This document shows positions 56,883 through 64,000 of a stretch of DNA of 64,000 bases, one piece after another. The DNA is from an uncultured Verrucomicrobiales bacterium (GTDB taxonomy: Bacteria; Verrucomicrobiota; Verrucomicrobiia; Verrucomicrobiales; Akkermansiaceae), in assembly GCA_937928735.1 (NCBI GenBank), contig CALFVF010000010.1, positions 37,483 to 101,482 on the forward strand, written 5' to 3'. Each line of letters opens with the position of its first letter. The stretch's first letter is position 1. The notes under the pieces were generated by a model that did not search any database, had not been told where the DNA came from, and saw nothing but the letters and a program-made list of their open reading frames with translations. The position numbers and the translations under genes are program-made.

Positions 56883-57458
56883 GTTATAAACTCCCCCACT
56901 AGAGCCTGAAGCTCCCTTCATTCACCGATCCGATTTCAAAGGATTTTTTAAAAGCAATTCATTCGTGTTAGAAGATAGTTTCAGACTATCTGACACTCTA
57001 TCTAGATCCCTTTGCTAATCTCATTTCTTACAAACTATCTAGTACGCTAACTATCGCTATACTGGTGGAGTCATTTGGTTTTCCAATATCACAATCCGCT
57101 TTTTACAAATCTACCCTGCGACGTGAAGTGCATGATAAGGGAAAAATAAAACCTCATGTTTTCTATCTCCCACTAATTTAGCCTAACAAAAATAAAAATC
57201 AAAACTTGTGCCTCAGCATTCTGAAAGTGATTTTCCTTTGTAGGTAAAGCACAAAACGACCGCCAGCTATTCCCTGTTTTCGACACCTTAAAGTATAAAC
57301 TCCACGAAAGTAGACAAAACACACCAAAAAAATTCACGTTAGTGTTTGAATAAAATCTGCAAATAGATTTGCCACCTCATGAAAAACCATGATTTAATTT
57401 CATGATTTTAATTTGCTGTATTCATTGATTTACAGCTTTTTGAAGGGACCAAACAAAA
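56883..57458. other. 576-base non-coding stretch upstream of the beta-helix gene
   Basis: AT-rich, with no open frame of note. AGATAGT and ACTATCT (56973-56979 and 56985-56991) form a perfect hairpin. Related ACTATCT/CTATCTAG words recur at about 56999, 57036 and 57049. Near the gene, TCATGAAA (57377-57384) and TTTCATGA (57398-57405) form a palindrome with a third CATGA between them. GCTGTA and TACAGC (57414-57436) form another small hairpin. These could be operators; none is identified. Confidence 0.45.
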
Positions 57459-58733
57459 ATGCATATGTCAAAAACACTAATCGCCTTAACTTGCATCCTG
57501 CTCTCTAAACTAGCCTATGCAGACTACACGAGACCCAGTAATTTTTCTTCCATTCCTACAATGCCAATAACCTCTGGTAATGGGGCTCAAGGACGAATTG
57601 TTCAAGCAATTAACAATGCTGATGCCGCAGGCTTAAGATTACAGCTCGGAGCAGGGAATTACGAATTAGGAGAAATCCATGTTAATAAAAGTAATATTTT
57701 TATTGAAGTAAACGCACGTGCAGTTCTCAGACTCAGAGAGAGTGATCAAATCATGTTTCGCGTTGGCACTGGCCGTACTCGAGTCCGAAACTTTGGCATC
57801 TATGGCCCAGCTGCCAATAATAAATGCACTGTCGATCTCTCTCCCAATAACCGTAAGGGCTTCGATGTTCCAGCAGAGTTTCTACGTATCTCTAATGTCG
57901 CAAACTTCCTTGTTCGTAACATTAATATTCTAGACTCAGCACTCACGAGAAGAGCTTCTATCTGGCTCATTCAAAACCCCGTCCCTAACACTAACACTCC
58001 TAACGAAGGCACAATAAGAGATATTTTCCAGGCCAATGCCCACCGTGGCTATGGCATCACTCAAGTTTACAGAGCGGATAATTGTTTCTTTAAAAACCTC
58101 TCAGGCTTCGGAGGAGTTCAACTACGTTTTGAAACAGATCAATTCCCAGGCAGAAACGCTCTCGTCAACTGCGATGGCGATAATATACGCGGTGAGCGCG
58201 GTCAGAGTACTGTCGTATTCTCACCACATTGGGCGGATTCCCGGGGATGCAATGTCACCAACGTACACGGTACAGGTAACTTTAACTCTGTGAGGATTGC
58301 TCAAGGTTTCTTCACCAATAGCTCCGCCTTACAAAGAAGAGGCCGTTTCACAAACTCAAGTGTCGCCAGTATCCACTCCACTTATGGAACTACAGGAACA
58401 GAAGAGATTTATAAAGTCGCAGCTGAGCTACTCACCGGTACGGAGTGGCGCAAATCACGCTCAAGAATTAACCGCAACGACACAGGTCGATCAGTAACCC
58501 AAAATGACAGACGTATTCAAGAGTACATCGTGGCACCGACATCCACACCAGTCTACAGCTTTGAAGGCGATCTCAAAGACGCTAATCGAGGTGTTCGTAT
58601 TTCAGGCATCACTCGTACAGATTATCCAAACACAGCCTTCAGCGGTAATATCCTAGATGACGGTCAAGCTCGCTCAAACACAGTAAGAAACCGCCGTCTA
58701 AACGCACTGCCCGAAACCCGCGCAAGCCAATAA
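57459..58733 (+). CDS. Exported beta-helix protein, possibly polysaccharide-active
   Basis: A 424-residue protein with a signal peptide cleaved after residue 22 (LSKLAYA). The mature chain has the repeating short strands and Asn/Gly turns of a right-handed parallel beta-helix. Examples are ALRLRESDQIMFRVG-like and FLVRNINILDS segments, with the phrase VENFLRISN-like RISNVANFLVRN. This pattern resembles pectate-lyase-like and iota-carrageenase-like proteins, but I can name no catalytic residue. A Shine-Dalgarno-like GAAGGGA lies 10 bases before the ATG; an ATG two codons later is also possible. The sulfatase at 29-31 kb makes polysaccharide use plausible. Confidence 0.6.
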   Translation: MHMSKTLIALTCILLSKLAYADYTRPSNFSSIPTMPITSGNGAQGRIVQAINNADAAGLRLQLGAGNYELGEIHVNKSNIFIEVNARAVLRLRESDQIMFRVGTGRTRVRNFGIYGPAANNKCTVDLSPNNRKGFDVPAEFLRISNVANFLVRNINILDSALTRRASIWLIQNPVPNTNTPNEGTIRDIFQANAHRGYGITQVYRADNCFFKNLSGFGGVQLRFETDQFPGRNALVNCDGDNIRGERGQSTVVFSPHWADSRGCNVTNVHGTGNFNSVRIAQGFFTNSSALQRRGRFTNSSVASIHSTYGTTGTEEIYKVAAELLTGTEWRKSRSRINRNDTGRSVTQNDRRIQEYIVAPTSTPVYSFEGDLKDANRGVRISGITRTDYPNTAFSGNILDDGQARSNTVRNRRLNALPETRASQ

Positions 58734-58857
58734 AGCGAATCTATCGTAAAATTACGAGAAAAACACCTTCACCCACATAGATAGTGGAGATCGAGTCTGT
58801 ATTGACTCATCATTAGAAGAAGGTATTTTTAACGCGGATTTGTTCATAGAAAATGAG

Positions 58858-58900
58858 TAGATCAAACTACTCTAAAGAATCTATTTTAGAGCTTGATCTA
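58858..58900. repeat. Long imperfect hairpin upstream of the phosphatase-cytochrome gene
   Basis: TAGATCAA (58858-58865) pairs with TTGATCTA (58893-58900). Inside it, CTCTAAA (58870-58876) pairs with TTTAGAG (58885-58891) around an 8-base loop, with a 4-to-1-base internal loop between the stems. There is no T-run. It could be the terminator of the upstream gene or a regulatory structure. Confidence 0.45.
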
Positions 58901-58956
58901 GTAGTCCAATAAAGTTAATTGCTACAAAGTTATTTGTTCTCATAAAACACGTTCTT

Positions 58957-59832
58957 TTGGTGCAGTCATTTTACCTCATATTCTTTCGTTTCGTTCTGTG
59001 TTTCAGTGCTCTGGATTCCATGGCTGAAATGCCTAAGATCAGTTTACCAGAACAGTTTCTGTCATTAACACCAAACATTCATTCCGGAAGCTCTCCAAAC
59101 CATAGCCAATTATTAGTGCTAGCAGAAATGGGAATTCAAACAATCATCAGCGTAGATGGACCTCCGCCTCCAGAGAAATACTCCCACCTAGAACAGATTA
59201 ACTACATCCATATACCCGTGGGCTACTCGACAATCACTGACCAACAGCTCTCAGATATCATCTCAGCGATTCGTCTTAGCCAAGAATTAAAGACAGGCGT
59301 ATATATTCACTGCCATCACGGTAAACACCGAGCACCTGTCGCTATTTCAGCAGCACTTCGCAGCATGAATATGATCGACTTAGAAACCTCATTAGATCAC
59401 GTCAAGAAATCCGGTTTAGCAGATCGTTACAAAGGCTTAAAACAAGCAATCCATGATGCAGTACCTGGTAAATCACTCCCTTCACCTCGAAAATTACGTA
59501 AGGCCTATCCTCCTGAAGATATAATTGAAAATATGTCACATATTGACAAGCTCTTCAAAAAACTCAAATCCGCCAACAAACAAAATTGGCCTGTAACCCC
59601 CGACTCCAATCACGAAGAAATCGCCCTCCTACTGGAAGAGAAAATACGAGAACTAAAGCGTATCCAGCATGACTACATTCATGAAGAGTTTGAAACACTA
59701 AGGCTGCACAGTGAAACTTCATCAAAAAAACTCACATTAGCTCTACAAGCAAAAGACTACACTGCTGCTCAAAAGAATATTCAAGCTCTCTCGACTTCTT
59801 GCAAATCTTGCCATGCAGAATTCCGCGATTGA
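58957..59832 (+). CDS. Exported protein: tyrosine-phosphatase-like domain fused to a C-terminal haem-c helix bundle
   Basis: A 291-residue precursor with a signal peptide (SFYLIFFRFVLCFSALDSMA). The first half is a dual-specificity-phosphatase fold with the active-site loop H118-C119-HHGKH-R125 (HC-x5-R), preceded by VYI and followed by AAL helix residues. The last 100 residues are four helices ending in C282-K-S-C285-H286, the haem c site. M197 near the start of the bundle could be the axial ligand, as in cytochrome c prime. The start is TTG at 58957 or GTG at 58960. It is followed 41 bases on by the transporter lipoprotein. An exported phosphatase with haem is very unusual. Confidence 0.85.
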   Translation: MVQSFYLIFFRFVLCFSALDSMAEMPKISLPEQFLSLTPNIHSGSSPNHSQLLVLAEMGIQTIISVDGPPPPEKYSHLEQINYIHIPVGYSTITDQQLSDIISAIRLSQELKTGVYIHCHHGKHRAPVAISAALRSMNMIDLETSLDHVKKSGLADRYKGLKQAIHDAVPGKSLPSPRKLRKAYPPEDIIENMSHIDKLFKKLKSANKQNWPVTPDSNHEEIALLLEEKIRELKRIQHDYIHEEFETLRLHSETSSKKLTLALQAKDYTAAQKNIQALSTSCKSCHAEFRD

Positions 59833-59873
59833 TCTGATAAAGGCAATTCATAGAATCTCAAACGCATTGCACT

Positions 59874-60908
59874 ATGATTTCTCTTCGCCTCTACCATACA
59901 CTTAAGTTTTCCATCAGCTTACTACCTTTCCTAGTTTTGCTTTCTTGTTCAGAGCAGACTGACACGAAGAAAGTAGTCGTTCTCTACACATCTCTTGATA
60001 GACCACACTCAGAGCCTGTCATTAGACAGTTCGAGGAACAAACAGGCATTACTGTTCAAACAGTCTACGACACAGAAGCAGCAAAGACTGTAGGCCTGAC
60101 AAACCGTCTCATAGCTGAAAAGAGAAATCCGACAGCAGACGTATTCTGGAACTCTGAGGTCATTCGGACAATTCGTTTACAGGAAAAGAATATTCTAGAA
60201 CCTTATCAATCTGCCGAAGCTAAGTCTATTCCCAGCCATATGAAAGATCCAGATCACCACTGGACTGGCTTTGCTGCTAGATGCCGCTGTTTTTTCTTTC
60301 ATAAAGATCTCCCCTCTCCACCTAGAGAACTTAACGATATGCTCGATCCTAGATGGAAAGGCAAATTTGCTATCGCTAATCCTCTATTTGGCACAACAAA
60401 CACTCATCTTGGCGTACAATGGCAAAAATGGGGTGCAGAAAAAACAAGAGCGTTCTATAAAAAGCTCAAACAAAACGGAGCCATCATCGTTCCCGGTAAC
60501 GCTATGGCTAGGGATATGGTCTTATCAGGTGAGATCGACTTCTGCTTAACAGATACAGACGACGCATGGTCTTCTATATTGCAAGACAAACCTTTTAAAG
60601 TGTCCTATCCAGATCAAGATAAACAAAGCGAAGGCACGCTCTTTATACCAAACACGGTTGCCCTCATTCGCAATGGTCCAAATCCAGACACAGCCAGAGA
60701 GTTAATCGACTACCTACTCAGTACTGAAGTCGAATCGCAGCTCGCTCATTCGCAATCTTCACAGATTCCCCTACGCAAGGAAGTTGATACCCCTCGACAT
60801 GTTTCAGAAATGAAAACGCTCAAAATCATCAGTGCAGACTTCCCAAGAGCCTCTCAAACGCTCGATGACGCAGGGCAGTTTATTCAAACAAACTTCTTAG
60901 AACCGTGA
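59874..60908 (+). CDS. Iron-type ABC transporter substrate-binding lipoprotein (FbpA-like)
   Basis: A 344-residue solute-binding protein of family 1. The signal ends in a lipobox (LVLLSC), so the mature protein is membrane-anchored. The fold shows VVLYTSLDRPHSEPVIRQFEEQTGI at the start. ADVFWNSEVIRTIRLQEK, DPRWKGKFAIANPLFGTTNTH and DFCLTDTDDAW follow, as in ferric-ion-binding proteins. The metal ligands cannot be fixed by eye, and Fe3+ is assumed by family. It overlaps the permease gene by 4 bases (GTGA). Confidence 0.82.
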   Translation: MISLRLYHTLKFSISLLPFLVLLSCSEQTDTKKVVVLYTSLDRPHSEPVIRQFEEQTGITVQTVYDTEAAKTVGLTNRLIAEKRNPTADVFWNSEVIRTIRLQEKNILEPYQSAEAKSIPSHMKDPDHHWTGFAARCRCFFFHKDLPSPPRELNDMLDPRWKGKFAIANPLFGTTNTHLGVQWQKWGAEKTRAFYKKLKQNGAIIVPGNAMARDMVLSGEIDFCLTDTDDAWSSILQDKPFKVSYPDQDKQSEGTLFIPNTVALIRNGPNPDTARELIDYLLSTEVESQLAHSQSSQIPLRKEVDTPRHVSEMKTLKIISADFPRASQTLDDAGQFIQTNFLEP

Positions 60909-62386
60909 AGCGAGTTTACTCAACATTACTCGTATTAGTATTTCTCCTACTGCTTACCGCCCCAATCATCACACTTATACTCACGGCTCCAGAGATTCAG
61001 TGGCTCTCAATCAAAGAAAGCATCCAGTCTGAACAACTAAGAGCCCTAGGAAAAAAAACAGCTTCCATTGCAGCTTGGTCTTCTTTTCTTACCGTTGTCC
61101 TAGGGGTTTGCCTAAGCTCTCATATTCGAGCAACACCTAAATCGATCGTTTGGTTCATTCTATACGGCTTGTGCTTTCTCACCTCGCCCTACTTTCTCAC
61201 TCAAGGCTGGATTAACGCAGCTGGATCCTTAAATTTCACCAAGCTACTGCATAGTACTACAGGGCTTATTGCCCTTCAGACACTCTACTACCTACCATTT
61301 ACAGCTATTCTTATTTCCCTTACCCTCCCATCGCATACTGAAGAGCAAGAAAACACGCTAGCTCTATGCAAGCCTAACATTATTAAAAAACTACTTCTTA
61401 AACATTCCCTCTACCGCTTCCACTTGTTGAGCTACTTCACTCTCTTCTTCTGGTTAAATTTTTGGCAATATGAAATGCCCTCTATGCTGCGCCAGACAAA
61501 CTATTGCTTGGGGCTCTATGCTGCATTTGGTTCATTTTTCGATTACAACCAAGCTTTGGGTTACACTCTCTACAGTGCCCGATGGGCTCTTTTAACCCTA
61601 CCTTTTCTACTCTTCTTAAAAAGAGGTAATTCTCTTGATCAGAGAAACCTACAACCAAAAAACAAGTTAACTTGGTTACGCTCTTTATTCCTTTTCACCC
61701 CGCCTCTACTGGTTATGCTCATTCCTTCTTATTATATTATACAAGAGCTACCAGACGGCCAAGAAATCTTCCAAATATACAAGAACTACACACAAGATAT
61801 AAAAAACACAGCTTACACTAGCTCAATAGTGGCGCTAGTTACCAGCTTACTGTGTTATATTTTATCGACGCTCTTTGATTCTAGAAAAAACAATCTCATT
61901 CATTTTGTCTGTATTAGCTTACTCATCACCACCCCTACAATACTGATTGGTATCACAACAGCCAGTTTATGCACATACGCAGGAATCAGTGGTACAATCC
62001 GCCAGTTCCTCGCTATAGGATCTGCCATTTTTCCTTTATTATTATTCTCTAGCACTTTCCTCCTAGCTCGTAATTCCACCTCTCAGCAGCAAACTCTCAA
62101 ACTCTCACCTCTTCATTATTTGCGAGCTCAATCGCCTCTCATAAGAAAAATCTACCTCCCAAGGTATTTAGTTCTCTGCTCCATTGGAGTCTTGTTAGCA
62201 CTTAAAGAAGTCACTAGCTCCCTTCTCAATTACCCTCCTGGAGGCTCCACTTTAGTATTATCTATTGAAACCATGTTACACTTCGATCAGAAAGAACTAG
62301 TCACCACTCTTTGTCTTTTCCAGCTGATTTTTGGTTTTATCATTCTCTCACCTTTCCTGTTATCCTACCACCTCCTTAGACGATGA
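60905..62386 (+). CDS. ABC transporter permease (FbpB-like, two fused halves)
   Basis: A 493-residue protein with about twelve membrane helices in two homologous halves, as in FbpB/AfuB, starting at GTG 60905. EAA-like loops occur in each half (for example after ALCKPNIIKKLLLKHSLY in the first half). The chain is more hydrophobic and less conserved than family standards, so this rests on length, helix pattern and position. It overlaps the lipoprotein gene and the ATPase gene by 4 bases each. Confidence 0.75.
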   Translation: MKRVYSTLLVLVFLLLLTAPIITLILTAPEIQWLSIKESIQSEQLRALGKKTASIAAWSSFLTVVLGVCLSSHIRATPKSIVWFILYGLCFLTSPYFLTQGWINAAGSLNFTKLLHSTTGLIALQTLYYLPFTAILISLTLPSHTEEQENTLALCKPNIIKKLLLKHSLYRFHLLSYFTLFFWLNFWQYEMPSMLRQTNYCLGLYAAFGSFFDYNQALGYTLYSARWALLTLPFLLFLKRGNSLDQRNLQPKNKLTWLRSLFLFTPPLLVMLIPSYYIIQELPDGQEIFQIYKNYTQDIKNTAYTSSIVALVTSLLCYILSTLFDSRKNNLIHFVCISLLITTPTILIGITTASLCTYAGISGTIRQFLAIGSAIFPLLLFSSTFLLARNSTSQQQTLKLSPLHYLRAQSPLIRKIYLPRYLVLCSIGVLLALKEVTSSLLNYPPGGSTLVLSIETMLHFDQKELVTTLCLFQLIFGFIILSPFLLSYHLLRR

Positions 62387-63405
62387 TTTCTTGCTCAAAT
62401 ATACACTACCGTTACGGGAAGACCAAAGTACTCCAAAACTTGTCTATAAAGCTACAAGAAGGAAAAACTCATGGCATTATGGGTACAAACGGCTCTGGTA
62501 AGACAACACTCGCAAAGATACTCAGCGGCCTAACACCTCTAAAACAAACAGGAGAAAAAGCCTTTCCAACTAAAAAGTGCATGCTAATTCAGCAAGACTT
62601 TGCCATATGGCCAGAAGTCAGTGTCCTCAATAACATTCAAATAGCTGCGAATAAACACGACAGCATGCTCTGGCTAGAACGGGTTCAACTACACGATAAG
62701 AGTCGAGATCTCGCTAAAACCCTCTCTCATGGCCAGAAGCAGAGACTCAGTATAGCCAGAGCACTGGCCTCACGCCCAGAGGTACTCATCCTTGATGAAG
62801 CCTTTAGTTATCTAGACCCAGCTCTTAAAAATTCAGCCTACCAATGGTTACGCCTCGCACAACAAGAGTCAGTCCAGTACAGCCTATTTATTTCTCAATC
62901 CATGGAGGAAATCTTTACACTCTGTGACAGCTTATCCTTCCTAACAAACGGATCACTGTCTGAGCCTCGCTCACCAGAATCTTGTTATAAAGAACCAGCT
63001 AATTTTACAGAAGCTAGTCTAACTGGAAGTATACAAATAATACCAAGCACGATAAAGCATTGTCTTTCAAATGGAAACCCCATTCTACAAGAGCAAACAA
63101 CGGGGGAACTCACCAGCAACCAAGGACAAAGTCACAGCTCGAACGACACAGAAGAACACGCACAATACGTAATACGCCCCGAACACCTCGTCTCAAAACC
63201 TATCCAAGGTGGTCAATTCACTTTAATTCGTCATTACTACTTGCCAGGAATGAGCAACTCCGAGTTTATGGGAGAATTCGTCGAAAATGGAGCAGAGACA
63301 AAAGATCATAATTCTTCTGATAAGATTACCGCAAAAATACTCGGTAAGCCGCAAGTTGGTGAAAAGTATCAGATAACCACAGAATCTAAATTTCTCACAT
63401 TGTAA
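62383..63405 (+). CDS. ABC transporter ATPase with a substituted switch histidine
   Basis: A 340-residue ATPase. Walker A is GTNGSGKT (34-41), the Q-loop is Q70/Q71, the signature LSHGQ (114-118), and Walker B VLILDE (134-139). The H-loop position reads ISQSMEE (Q172) instead of the usual THDQEE. Thus Gln replaces the catalytic switch His. The C-terminal 140 residues look like a TOBE-type regulatory domain but are Ser/Asn-rich and poorly conserved. It is the third gene of the transporter, overlapping the permease gene by 4 bases. Confidence 0.82.
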   Translation: MISCSNIHYRYGKTKVLQNLSIKLQEGKTHGIMGTNGSGKTTLAKILSGLTPLKQTGEKAFPTKKCMLIQQDFAIWPEVSVLNNIQIAANKHDSMLWLERVQLHDKSRDLAKTLSHGQKQRLSIARALASRPEVLILDEAFSYLDPALKNSAYQWLRLAQQESVQYSLFISQSMEEIFTLCDSLSFLTNGSLSEPRSPESCYKEPANFTEASLTGSIQIIPSTIKHCLSNGNPILQEQTTGELTSNQGQSHSSNDTEEHAQYVIRPEHLVSKPIQGGQFTLIRHYYLPGMSNSEFMGEFVENGAETKDHNSSDKITAKILGKPQVGEKYQITTESKFLTL

Positions 63406-63416
63406 TCTATTCCTTT

Positions 63417-64000
63417 ATGCCAACCCCATTTTACTACATTAAGAAGAACATTTCTCTTCTCATTGTTCTCTTCTCCTTCTCTGTACAACTACAGGCAGAA
63501 ACCTATGTTACCGAGAAAACAGTACAAATCGACCGGTGTGCTTGTGCATGGTATATCATGCGCCAATTAGATGCAGACCCTCATTTCCTCTTTTTTTCCT
63601 CACCTCAGAAACCACCAAAAGGCATTAGCTATGACTTTTTTGGCGCCGAGTACTTTCACAAAGGAGCCGACTGTAGTTACACCACAATGATTAAGCGCCA
63701 CATGAAGCGCAAGGATCCAGCTTTAATTAAAATTAACATTATTGTTAATGACGTCAACGCTTGGCAAAATACAAAAAACTCTTTAACCAATGACATCAAG
63801 CGCTTGATTGATAGTTATCACGATCACGGAATAGAAGATACAGACATTTATCAGCGAACAGCACTTATATTTGACGCTCTTTATCGTTCATACGGGGGTG
63901 AAACAAAGTTTGCCTATCCTGCTCAGGCCAAAAGTCAACTTGTGACACTACCGACAAACACTGGCGAACATTCAGAGGCCCTAAAAAACCAAGAACAGGC
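63417..64000 (+). CDS. Exported ChrB-domain protein, cut by the window end
   Basis: A frame opens at the ATG at 63417, only 11 bases after the ATPase stop codon, and runs beyond the last base (194 codons visible). A signal peptide (residues 1-27, ending SVQLQA) is followed by KTVQIDRCACAWYIMRQLDADPHFLFF and YFHKGADCSYTTMIKRH. These match the ChrB (chromate resistance) domain, which reads V-D-R-x-A-C-x-W-L-I-R-x-F-I-D. Cytoplasmic ChrB acts in chromate response; an exported version has an unknown role. The C-terminal end is not visible. Confidence 0.75.
   Translation, partial: MPTPFYYIKKNISLLIVLFSFSVQLQAETYVTEKTVQIDRCACAWYIMRQLDADPHFLFFSSPQKPPKGISYDFFGAEYFHKGADCSYTTMIKRHMKRKDPALIKINIIVNDVNAWQNTKNSLTNDIKRLIDSYHDHGIEDTDIYQRTALIFDALYRSYGGETKFAYPAQAKSQLVTLPTNTGEHSEALKNQEQ

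Noticed and set aside
63060..63311. 83-codon plus-strand frame inside the ATPase gene
   Set aside because: A shadow frame in a Ser/Asn-rich region of the ATPase.

Overview
The window reads as chromosomal DNA of a free-living, respiring Gram-negative bacterium of the PVC group, most likely a (marine) Verrucomicrobiota member. This taxonomic guess rests on several traits together: nearly every gene lacks a Shine-Dalgarno motif, the complex I genes are laid out as separate cistrons, there is an exported arylsulfatase-type enzyme and exported beta-helix proteins, and the IleS carries HMGT/KISKS signatures. Nothing in the window fixes the genus. I saw no tRNA, rRNA, CRISPR array, insertion sequence or phage gene.

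Layout. 1-2.2 kb: the tail of a beta-propeller protein, the RNase P RNA gene (minus strand) and transaldolase. 2.5-16 kb: a twelve-gene plus-strand operon for NADH:quinone oxidoreductase (nuoD, E, F, a DUF805 membrane protein, then nuoG-N), closed by a strong terminator. A perfect TGTGA-N6-TCACA palindrome lies just upstream of nuoD. nuoA, B and C are not in the window. 16-19 kb: an ABC-F ATPase and an exported protein of unknown function. 19.3-24.5 kb (minus): fdhD, a MOSC protein and moaA in one overlapping unit, a UvrD/PcrA helicase and a PAS-AraC regulator. 25-31 kb: a low-complexity lipoprotein, an M48 protease, lipB, an alpha/beta hydrolase, a small membrane protein and a sulfatase. 30.8-34.8 kb (minus): a TorD-like chaperone, an exported molybdopterin oxidoreductase and its four-cluster iron-sulfur subunit, in which one cluster ligand is Asp. 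35-41 kb (minus): an anchored coiled-coil/beta-helix protein, nadE, a CPBP protease, an aminotransferase and an Lrp-type regulator. 41-46 kb (minus): a small zinc-ribbon membrane protein, malate dehydrogenase, lspA and ileS. 46-57 kb (plus): a SWIM/SNF2 helicase, rlmN, a NarK-type nitrate transporter behind a sigma-54-like promoter, a PP2C-kinase fusion and aconitase. 57-64 kb (plus, visibly more AT-rich): an exported beta-helix protein, then a compact cluster of a periplasmic phosphatase-cytochrome fusion, an iron-type ABC transporter (three genes) and an exported ChrB-like protein cut by the window end.

Together the genes describe aerobic respiration (complex I, malate dehydrogenase, aconitase, NAD synthesis), molybdenum cofactor enzymes with a maturation set (MoaA, MOSC, FdhD, TorD), nitrate uptake, and probable use of sulfated polysaccharides. 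The most original material is the 58.9-64 kb cluster, where a tyrosine-phosphatase-like domain is fused to a C-terminal CxxCH haem domain and sits directly before an iron-type transporter. Other leads are the likely frameshifted aconitase tail and the Asp-substituted iron-sulfur subunit.
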